A program made the translations under genes and the position numbers. The notes under the pieces are model-generated. The model was given only the letters and a program-made list of their open reading frames with translations. It was not told where the DNA came from and did not search any database. Shown here piece after piece: positions 51,640 through 57,968 of a stretch of DNA of 57,968 nucleotides (position 1 is the stretch's first letter; every line of letters begins with the position of its first letter). Source of the stretch: Gammaproteobacteria bacterium (GTDB lineage Bacteria; Pseudomonadota; Gammaproteobacteria; Ga0077536); assembly GCA_024234975.1 (NCBI GenBank), contig JACKNH010000026.1, positions 1 through 57,968 on the forward strand, read 5' to 3'.

Positions 51640-53283
51640 ATGACTGCACACAACGATGCCGCCGACAGCTTTGATTTTATCGTGATCGGCGCCGGTACGG
51701 CCGGCTGCGTGCTGGCCGCGAGACTGTCGGAAAATCCGGCCCATCGCGTCTGCCTCATCGAGGCCGGTGGGAGCGAGCAGCACCCTTATATCGCCATTCC
51801 GGCGGCCGTCGGCGCTGCCATCATGAGCGAGCGGTTCGGCTGGAATTTGTGGACTACGCCGCAGGCGGCGTTGAATGGCCGCAAGGTGCCGTTGCCGCGC
51901 GGACGAGTGATCGGCGGCAGTGGATCGATCAACGGTATGGCTTATTACCGCGGCAGCGCCCGTGACTACGATGATTGGGCCGCCGCCGGCAACAATGGTT
52001 GGTCCTACGCCGATTTGCTGCCGTATTTCCTGCGTTCGGAAGACAACCCCGAGTACGCGGCCTCGCCCTACCACAAGACCGGCGGCCCGATGGCAGTGCG
52101 CTTTGTGCCGCGGACCAACCCGTTGTGCGAGCGCTTCAACGCCGCGATGGCAGATCTCGGTTACCGCTACTGCGAGGATTTCAACGTCGCCGAGCCCGAC
52201 GGTTACGGCTACCGGCAGGCGACCATCCACAACGGCTTGCGCGTTTCCACTGCAAGTGCCTACCTGCGCCCGGCCATGCGCCGACCCAATCTCACGGTGC
52301 TGACGCAAACCCATACGCGGCGCATCCTGCTCGATAATGGCGTTGCCACTGGTGTGGAGATCGAACATGCCGGCGCCACGCGTCGACTGGGGGCGCGTCG
52401 CGAAGTGCTTCTGTGTGCCGGCGCTTTTCACTCGCCGCACGTGTTGTTGAATTCCGGCATTGGCGATGCCCAGGACCTGGCCGCCGCGGGCGTGGATGTC
52501 GTCCATCATCTGCCGGGTGTCGGGCGCGGTCTGACGGACCATCCTGCGAGCTATATCGCGATGGATACACGCGATACGACCTCCTACGGGCTGTCGCTGC
52601 CCACGACGTTGCGCAACCTGTGGGCTGGCGTCCAGTACCTTGCGGCACGGTCCGGCCCGCTGGCCAGCAACCTGTTCGAGACCAATGCCTACATCAAGAG
52701 CCATGCTGAGGCGGACAGGCCGGATATGCAGGTGGTGTTCCAACCGGCACGTCGCAACACCAGGCCATTCCCGCTGCCCCTGGGCCACGGTTACGCCATC
52801 AGCATTGTCTGCCTGTATCCGGCCAGCCGCGGCACAGTGAAGCTGCAAGGGCCGGATCCATTTGCCGCACCGATCATCGATCCCGCGCTGGGCAGCGCGC
52901 CGGAGGATCTGGCGACCATCGTGCGCGGTCTGAAGCTTGCGCGGAAGATCCTCGGGACGCGGCATTTTGCGGATATGAATGCGCACGAACGGCTGCCCGG
53001 GACGCAAGTGGCGGATGATGCTGCGCTCGAAGACTACGTGCGCGCGACACTGGCCACCGTGCACCACCCGGGATGCACCTGCCGGATGGGCGATGATCCC
53101 CAGGCAGTAGTCGATGCCGAACTCAAAGTACGCGGAATTGCCGGGTTACGCGTAGCCGATGCATCGATCTACCCGCGTCTGGTCGGCGCCAATACCAACG
53201 CCAGCGTCGTCGCCATCGCCGAGAAAGCTGCCGACATGGTACTGGGCATCGCCGCGCCGGCCGCCATGCCGGCACTGCGCTGA
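51640..53283 (+). CDS. GMC-family FAD oxidoreductase (choline dehydrogenase-like)
   Basis: 547 residues. FAD motif IVIGAGTAGCVLAARLSE at 13-30, GMC signature GRVIGGSGSINGMAYYRG, and the active-site region VHHPGCTCRMGDD with the second element GANTNASVVAIAEKAAD. Members oxidise primary or secondary alcohols. Start ATG 51640 was chosen at the onset of similarity; a -10-like TATACT (51628-51633) lies only seven bases before it and no ribosome site is visible, so the mRNA may be leaderless. Substrate unknown; likely part of the local catabolic set. Confidence 0.93.
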   Translation: MTAHNDAADSFDFIVIGAGTAGCVLAARLSENPAHRVCLIEAGGSEQHPYIAIPAAVGAAIMSERFGWNLWTTPQAALNGRKVPLPRGRVIGGSGSINGMAYYRGSARDYDDWAAAGNNGWSYADLLPYFLRSEDNPEYAASPYHKTGGPMAVRFVPRTNPLCERFNAAMADLGYRYCEDFNVAEPDGYGYRQATIHNGLRVSTASAYLRPAMRRPNLTVLTQTHTRRILLDNGVATGVEIEHAGATRRLGARREVLLCAGAFHSPHVLLNSGIGDAQDLAAAGVDVVHHLPGVGRGLTDHPASYIAMDTRDTTSYGLSLPTTLRNLWAGVQYLAARSGPLASNLFETNAYIKSHAEADRPDMQVVFQPARRNTRPFPLPLGHGYAISIVCLYPASRGTVKLQGPDPFAAPIIDPALGSAPEDLATIVRGLKLARKILGTRHFADMNAHERLPGTQVADDAALEDYVRATLATVHHPGCTCRMGDDPQAVVDAELKVRGIAGLRVADASIYPRLVGANTNASVVAIAEKAADMVLGIAAPAAMPALR

Positions 53284-53449
53284 GCCGCCGTCCAATGCCT
53301 GGCTCGCGATCGCATCCGGTTGCTGGGCCGCAGCATGGGCGCCACCGCGGGCAGGCACCGTGCGACCTTGACCGCACGCAATGCACAGCGCATTTTGGCC
53401 GCGCTAGAATCCTGCCACCGAATCTGACAGTCCTTTTACGAGTGAGAAC

Positions 53450-54262
53450 ATGAGCGCCACCTCCGCCTTGCACCAGATCACCGCCCCTATCCGCTACATC
53501 GTTGCCGGCGAGACAGCCGTGTTCTATCCGGCGGACCGCGGCAAATCCCATTGGCCCGCGGACGACCACGACATGCCGGTGACGGACTTGCGCACGGTAT
53601 CGCCGCAACCCACTGTCGAGCGCAATGGCTTTGCCATGCTCAAGCACACATCCACAGTGAAGAATTTCTTCGATCCGGACGAAGTGCAGAACGTGTTTCT
53701 GCCGGAAGTGAGTGAGCTGGCGAAAAAGGTCAACGGTGCAGTCAAAGCGATTGCATTCGGCCCGATGGCGCGTAGCGACGACCCGGCAGTCGGCGATGGC
53801 CGGCTCCCGTCCTTCGGCGCGCATATCGACTACGGCCGGCAGACCACAGAGGACCAGGCGCGCCTGCTACTCGGCGATGAAGCAGACTACTGGCTGGGCA
53901 AACGCTTCGTGTTGATGAACTTCTGGCGCCCGATCCAGACCGTAAGGCGCTGCCCGCTGGCCTTGTGCGACGCCTCGACCGTGCTCGCCAATGACATGCA
54001 TCCCAGCATCATCTATGGCGGCCTGGGCGATCCCAACCGTCCGCCGTTGTACGGATTCAATCTGAGCTACAACCCCGCGCACCAGTGGTATTACGTCAGC
54101 AACATGCAGCCCGACGAAGTGTTCGCTTTCAAGCTCTACGATTCCGATCCCGAGGCCGTCCAGTGGACCGGGCACACCGCCATCGAAGATCCGGAAACGG
54201 CGCCCGATGCGCCCGCACGTCAAAGCATGGAAGTGCGCACGATTTCATTCATCGACGACTGA
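53450..54262 (+). CDS. CmcJ/NvfI (AsaB-like) family oxidoreductase
   Basis: 270 residues of the family named after cephamycin CmcJ and fungal NvfI/AsaB. Markers: AHIDYGRQTTEDQARLLLG, then RFVLMNFWRPIQTVRRCPLA, then LSYNPAHQWYYVSNMQPDEV, and FAFKLYDSD. These contain the H-x-D and distal His expected of a non-haem iron oxygenase-like fold, although the family reactions vary. In-strand and 166 bases after the GMC gene. Mostly known from fungi and a few bacterial groups; the substrate cannot be predicted. Confidence 0.85.
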   Translation: MSATSALHQITAPIRYIVAGETAVFYPADRGKSHWPADDHDMPVTDLRTVSPQPTVERNGFAMLKHTSTVKNFFDPDEVQNVFLPEVSELAKKVNGAVKAIAFGPMARSDDPAVGDGRLPSFGAHIDYGRQTTEDQARLLLGDEADYWLGKRFVLMNFWRPIQTVRRCPLALCDASTVLANDMHPSIIYGGLGDPNRPPLYGFNLSYNPAHQWYYVSNMQPDEVFAFKLYDSDPEAVQWTGHTAIEDPETAPDAPARQSMEVRTISFIDD

Positions 54263-54415
54263 GCGTTCGCAACCTTCGCTGAATGCTTTCCCTGCGCTGG
54301 TGCACACAGGTGGTGCGCCAGCCTCGCGCACCCGCAGTTTCAATTTGTGCACTCACAATCTCGTTTTGTCTCACTGCGATTGCGGCCCGCACATCTGGCC
54401 CGCTACGCTCCGGCC

Positions 54416-55030
54416 ATGGGAACAAGACAACGCCAGCTGGAACCAACGCCGGATGATCTGCCGGCACTGCTGCGAAAAATCAGGCGTTGCACCCTCTGCA
54501 GACCGTTGCCACTGGGCACGAAACCCATACTGCAGGCGAATCGCATGGCGCGCATTCTGATTGCCGGTCAGGCACCGGGGCGTCGCGCGCATCTGAGCGG
54601 CCTGCCGTTTGATGACGCTTCGGGCGACCGATTACGGCAATGGTTGGGCGTCACCCGCGAGTGCTTCTACGACGACAAGTTTATCGCGATCGTACCGATG
54701 GGCTTTTGCTATCCCGGCAGTTCGTCAACAGGCGACCTGCCGCCACGACCTGAATGCGCTGCGACCTGGCGCGCGGCTTTGCTGGAACGCCTGCCAAATA
54801 TCGAGTTGACGGTGGTCCTCGGCCAATACGCGCTGGCGTGGCATGGCTGGGGGAATGGCGTTCGCGTGACCGATGCCGTGCGCGACTGGCAGAACCATTG
54901 GCCGCACCGCATCGCCCTTCCTCACCCCAGCCCGCGCAATCAGCGCTGGTTCAAAGCCAACCCGTATTTCGAACTGGAAGTGCTGCCACGCTTGCGCGAG
55001 CGCGTCGCCACGATGCTCACCGGGCGCTGA
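54416..55030 (+). CDS. Uracil-DNA glycosylase family protein
   Basis: 204 residues. Motif 1 reads IAGQAPGRRAHLSGLPFDDASGD, motif 2 includes ALPHPSPRNQRW, both typical of the YqfJ/UdgX-related UDG branch. A CTLCRPLPLG near the N-terminus fits the Cys of iron-sulfur UDGs, but only one pair (C38?-x2-C) is visible, so a cluster is uncertain. Start ATG 54416 is chosen at family onset; upstream in-frame ATG at 54347 lacks similarity. Role in base excision or nucleotide surveillance. Confidence 0.85.
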   Translation: MGTRQRQLEPTPDDLPALLRKIRRCTLCRPLPLGTKPILQANRMARILIAGQAPGRRAHLSGLPFDDASGDRLRQWLGVTRECFYDDKFIAIVPMGFCYPGSSSTGDLPPRPECAATWRAALLERLPNIELTVVLGQYALAWHGWGNGVRVTDAVRDWQNHWPHRIALPHPSPRNQRWFKANPYFELEVLPRLRERVATMLTGR

Positions 55031-55046
55031 CCAGCCGCCGCAACCA

Positions 55047-56105
55047 TCAAGGCATCTGATAAAGCAGAACAAACGCCCCGGCATCCGGATCGCGCAACAT
55101 GATTTCGCGGGTGCCGCTTTTCATGGTGACGATACCGGCCGCAGAAACCTGTGTGGCGCCGGCGGCGAGCGCACGGGGCAGAAATGCATCGAGGTCGTCC
55201 ACCTGGAAGCCGAGGTAGGCGACACCTATATCGGTGATTTCGCGCTTCAATAGCGGCTTCTTGCGATTCTGGAATTCCACGAGTTCCAGATTGATCCGCG
55301 ACTGTGGCGCATAGGCTTCCGGCAGCGCCAGATTGAAGAAGCGCAGGATATTGCCATGGCCGCCCACCGCGGAATCCGTGAAGTCTCCTTCCATCCACGG
55401 TGCTTCGGTCGCCTGCCACACGCCGCCGAACAACGTTTCGTAAAACGCGCGCGCCTTGTCAGCATCGGCAATGATGAGGCCGACATGGCTCACGCCCGGG
55501 GGCCGTGCCGGTTGGGCCGGCCGGCCATTCTGCGCAGGCGTTGCCGGACGTTGATCAATAATCTCGATGTCCAGACCATCCGGATCGGTGACATAGGCCA
55601 GCATGCCGCGCTCGGCACCGGGCGGTCCCACCAGCACTTCACCCCAGGAGCGCGCGCGCAACTGGTTATCACGTTGCAGTTCGGCCCACAGCCCATGCGC
55701 ATCCGGCACCACCAGGCCGAAATGCGTCGCGCCCGGTTCCCAGGCCGCATGTACCGCAAGGTTATTGCGCGCCACACCACGGACCTCGCGCAGGTAGACC
55801 ACGAAGTTGCCGTTGGAGACGTTGCTGTTGATGGCCATCTTGGCCATGCGTGTTTCGATGCCGCTCACGCCGTACAGACGCTCGACGACATCGTCCTTGC
55901 GCCAGGCCGAATCCGCGGCCGGGTCGCGCTTGAATCCCAAAGCCTCGTAGTACGCGACGGCTTGATCCAGATTCGCCACCAGGCGGCCGGTAAATCCAAT
56001 ACCCAGCACGCGCCCGGCGTCTGCGGCGTATGCGGTGCTTATCGCCAGACAGGCGAGGATGGTGATGGCCAATGACGCGATGGCCGCAGCAATGCGTTTC
56101 AACAT
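55047..56105 (-). CDS. Exported two-domain VOC (glyoxalase/bleomycin-resistance) protein
   Basis: 352 residues. A Sec signal peptide (about 1-27, ASLAITILACLAISTAYAA) precedes two VOC modules: residues 33-165 (RVLGIGFTGRLVANLDQAVA) and 190-345 (VSHVGLIIADADKARAFYET), joined by a Pro/Ala linker. Metal ligands His and Glu are suggested by THFGLVVPDA and NLELVEFQ. Export is unusual for VOC proteins, which are mostly cytosolic. Start ATG 56105 has a GGGG-type site. Convergent with the UDG gene (16-base gap). Confidence 0.88.
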   Translation of the reverse strand: MLKRIAAAIASLAITILACLAISTAYAADAGRVLGIGFTGRLVANLDQAVAYYEALGFKRDPAADSAWRKDDVVERLYGVSGIETRMAKMAINSNVSNGNFVVYLREVRGVARNNLAVHAAWEPGATHFGLVVPDAHGLWAELQRDNQLRARSWGEVLVGPPGAERGMLAYVTDPDGLDIEIIDQRPATPAQNGRPAQPARPPGVSHVGLIIADADKARAFYETLFGGVWQATEAPWMEGDFTDSAVGGHGNILRFFNLALPEAYAPQSRINLELVEFQNRKKPLLKREITDIGVAYLGFQVDDLDAFLPRALAAGATQVSAAGIVTMKSGTREIMLRDPDAGAFVLLYQMP

Positions 56106-56227
56106 GATTTCCCCCCACAGGATGTACAAGCCACCTTGCGCTGATCTCATACCGGCGTTTTCCGGCAGACAGCCCGATGCAGCCCTGGAATTTGCGTACC
56201 CGTCAGATTATCGCAAGCCGACGGAGT

Positions 56228-57052
56228 TCACTCACCGCGGTGCGCTTTCAGCCACGCGGTGGGCGATTGGCCGAACTGCCCGGTGAAAACCCGCGCCAGC
56301 GCGCTCGCCGAGCCATAGCCTACTTCGACCGCCACATTCTTCATCGGCAATCCTCGCAGCAGAAGCGTCTGCGCGATGCCCAGCCGCCAATCACACAGAT
56401 AACCGCCCGGCGTGGTCCCCACCACCTCGCGGAACTTCACCGCGAACCTGGCACGCGACATACCCGCCACCTCGGCCAGCGAATCCAGCGACCATTCGCG
56501 CGCGGGCTCCGCGTGCATGGCATTGAGGGCCTTGGCCAGCCGCTTGTCCGCCAGGCCGGCAAGCAAGCCGACATCGAGCCGCGACTGATCCATCAACTCG
56601 CGCAACACCAGCACCAGCGCCACTTCCATCAGTCGATCGAGCACCGCCTGACGACCACAGTGCGATTCTTCCGCTTCAAAAAACAGCTGTTGCAGCAACA
56701 CGGACAACCCGGGTAATTCCGCCAACGGCAGCAACACCATGTCCGGTAGCGCCAACTGCAAAGGGTTGCCGGCGCCGAGCCCGAATTCGAATGAAGCGCA
56801 AACCGTCTGCACATCATCCGAGCGCGGTTCCAACCGATGGGTCTGCGGGTTCATGTAGAAGAAGACGCTGGGCGTATCCACGCGATGCCGTCGCTTGCCG
56901 TTGACCACTGTCAGCGCACCGCTGCGAACCACGTGGATGTAGCCGGTGACAGGGCTCGCCGGGTAGCGGGCCGCACATGCCAGCAGACCGCTATGGAACA
57001 CCTTTGCCCGTAGTGGAAAACGTTCCAGAAGGAATACCAGCCGATCGTTCAA
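56228..57052 (-). CDS. AraC-family transcriptional regulator, TTG start
   Basis: 274 residues: an AraC-type cupin-like sensor (about 1-150) and a C-terminal double helix-turn-helix (about 175-270: LAEVAGMSRARFAVKFREVV; VAVEVGYGSASALARVFTGQ). The start codon is TTG at 57052 with AGGAAG upstream; no in-frame ATG precedes it. It diverges from cytochrome P460 and probably controls it through the ATACC repeats at 57077-57101, and perhaps the VOC gene downstream. The ligand is unknown. Confidence 0.92.
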   Translation of the reverse strand: MNDRLVFLLERFPLRAKVFHSGLLACAARYPASPVTGYIHVVRSGALTVVNGKRRHRVDTPSVFFYMNPQTHRLEPRSDDVQTVCASFEFGLGAGNPLQLALPDMVLLPLAELPGLSVLLQQLFFEAEESHCGRQAVLDRLMEVALVLVLRELMDQSRLDVGLLAGLADKRLAKALNAMHAEPAREWSLDSLAEVAGMSRARFAVKFREVVGTTPGGYLCDWRLGIAQTLLLRGLPMKNVAVEVGYGSASALARVFTGQFGQSPTAWLKAHRGE

Positions 57053-57055
57053 TTT

Positions 57056-57101
57056 GATACTTCCTGTGTTCTTTTCAATACCAAATGATACCTATGGTAT
57101 T
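57056..57101. promoter_or_regulatory. Candidate operator cluster between araC-type gene and cytochrome P460
   Basis: Repeated ATAC(C) units: GATAC at 57056-57060, AATACC at 57077-57082, ATACC at 57088-57092, and the inverted GGTATT at 57096-57101. AATACC/GGTATT form an inverted pair. Direct plus inverted short repeats next to an AraC-family gene are typical of its binding sites. They overlap the leader of the regulator gene, which suggests autoregulation. Confidence 0.45.
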
Positions 57102-57184
57102 GCCTGCGCTGTCAACATCTCCTTCACCGCCGCGGCATGTTCTGGCCCGGCGCAGACCGGTTCCAACGATGAAAGGAGAACTTC

Positions 57185-57805
57185 ATGCAACACTGTTTAC
57201 GACTGGCGGCCTTTGGCCTGCTGCAACTTCTAGGCGCGTTGTCTCTGGCTTATGCCGCCGATGCCTACCCCGATGTGAAAATCGAACCCGCCTTCACCAA
57301 CAACGGCGAACTGCGCCTGCCGACGGATTTTCGTCGCTGGGTATTCATTGGTGCACCATTGACGCCGCACGCGCTCAACAACGAAGCGGCCGGGTTCCCC
57401 GAATACCACAACGTCTATGTTCAGCCCGAGGCTTACGACTATTACCTGCGCCACGGCAGCTTCCCGGAAGGCACGGTACTGGTGAAGGAACTGCAGTTGA
57501 CCAAGGAGCGCGCATTTCCCGATGGTTCGCGGCTGGAAGCCTCGGGTCGAGGATTCTTTCCGGGCACGCCGAACGGTCTGGATGTTTCGGTGAAGGATTC
57601 CAAGCGGTTCGCGGCCACCAGCGGTTGGGGCTTCTTCAATTTCGGTCACCACGCGCCACCGTACGAAGCCAGTGCAACGCTTGCCGCCCTTGAAAGCTGC
57701 GCCAGCTGCCATCAGGCCAATGCGCACGAGGACATGGTGTTCACCGGCTTCTATCTGCAATTGAAGCCGCTGCCGACCGGCAAGCCCATGGACAACATGA
57801 AATAG
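57185..57805 (+). CDS. Cytochrome P460-family c-type haem protein
   Basis: 206 residues with a Sec signal peptide (about 1-25, GLLQLLGALSLAYAAD). The cytochrome P460 fold is marked by DFRRWVFIGAPLTPHALN, FPEYHNVYVQP, FPEGTVLVKELQ and the haem-binding CASCH near the C-terminus. Family members oxidise hydroxylamine or bind NO and CO; here it may take part in nitrogen-oxide detoxification, but that is inference. A strong AAAGGAG site precedes the ATG, and a strong terminator follows. Confidence 0.92.
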   Translation: MQHCLRLAAFGLLQLLGALSLAYAADAYPDVKIEPAFTNNGELRLPTDFRRWVFIGAPLTPHALNNEAAGFPEYHNVYVQPEAYDYYLRHGSFPEGTVLVKELQLTKERAFPDGSRLEASGRGFFPGTPNGLDVSVKDSKRFAATSGWGFFNFGHHAPPYEASATLAALESCASCHQANAHEDMVFTGFYLQLKPLPTGKPMDNMK

Positions 57806-57863
57806 CGGGTTCCTTTATTGCGACGGAAAGCGAGGTGCTTATTCACTGATTTGTCTTCCCCCT

Positions 57864-57923
57864 GCCGGCGCCTGGTAACCCCACACCTCCCCCTCCTGAC
57901 GACCAGGCGCCGGCTCTTTTTTT
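57864..57923 (+). terminator. Rho-independent terminator of the cytochrome P460 gene
   Basis: Perfect 13-pair stem GCCGGCGCCTGGT (57864-57876) / ACCAGGCGCCGGC (57902-57914), 25-base loop, followed by T-C-T7. It lies 59 bases past the stop. Confidence 0.88.
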
Positions 57924-57968
57924 CCGTCATCCCGAACACCGCGTACCCCCTCCTTTTTCGTCACCCCG
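57921..57968. repeat. Compound repeat unit, copy B (cut by window edge)
   Basis: Repeats the order of copy A at 10396-10444: CGTCATCCCGAACACCGCG, a C/T-rich tract, CGTCACCCCG, with about 40 of 48 positions equal. It starts inside the terminator T tract and probably continues beyond the window. Confidence 0.55.

Noticed and set aside
1..57968. CRISPR arrays, tRNA, rRNA, prophage or insertion sequences
   Set aside because: No regularly spaced direct repeats, no cloverleaf-like genes with a T-loop GTTCGA pattern in gaps, and no transposase, integrase or phage proteins were seen on either strand.

Overview
The window is GC-rich (by eye around 60%), densely coded DNA from a flagellated, chemotactic Gammaproteobacterium. 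The PomA-type stator, the MSHA-like pilus operon, the che operon, class I FBPase and HemN all fit that class. The many one-off catabolic enzymes and the DUF1592/DUF1552 pair recall environmental lineages such as Steroidobacterales or Nevskiales. That placement is inference; there is no rRNA or tRNA here.

Layout. (1) 1-527: 5' part of a pomA/motA stator gene, minus strand, cut by the window edge. (2) 963-10378: a nine-gene operon for an MSHA-like type IV pilus or secretion apparatus (pilin, ATPase, platform protein, second pilin, MshI/J/K-like proteins, lipoprotein secretin, TPR protein). (3) 10379-14755: a dispersed repeat, fbp, a DUF6152 protein and a SulP transporter. (4) 14858-24383: a complete chemotaxis operon on the minus strand, in transcription order cheW, PAS-PAS MCP, cheY, cheA, STAS protein, CheZ-like protein, cheR, cheD, cheB, tandem-MshEN protein. 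(5) 24977-27405: hemN and a membrane-anchored parvulin. (6) 27876-34207: DUF1592 c-type haem protein, Tat-exported DUF1552 protein, Tat-exported MBL-fold protein and ankyrin protein, tightly linked. (7) 34538-38524: a GGDEF-EAL enzyme, a periplasmic NTF2-like protein and azlCD. (8) 38564-41753: the AmmeMemoRadiSam trio and a phytanoyl-CoA-dioxygenase-like gene. (9) 42076-57805: an accessory stretch of reductases, an MFS carrier, a PEP-mutase/isocitrate-lyase-like enzyme, a flavin monooxygenase, CMD, SDR, beta-lactamase-fold hydrolase, GMC oxidoreductase, CmcJ-like enzyme, UDG, exported VOC protein, an AraC regulator and cytochrome P460.

How it fits together. Four sites with one architecture, T(C/A)AAG-N15-(G/C/T)CCGATA(A/G), lie upstream of the stator gene, both pilin genes and the GGDEF-EAL gene. 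They resemble FliA (sigma-28) promoters and suggest that pilus and c-di-GMP genes are expressed with the flagellum. The che operon also encodes a small protein of four 29-residue repeats matching the c-di-GMP-binding MshEN motif, and a helical protein with a CheZ-like D-x-x-S-Q motif. Together these point to a motility, pilus and c-di-GMP circuit, which is the most interesting content of the window. Everything beyond the visible motifs is inference.
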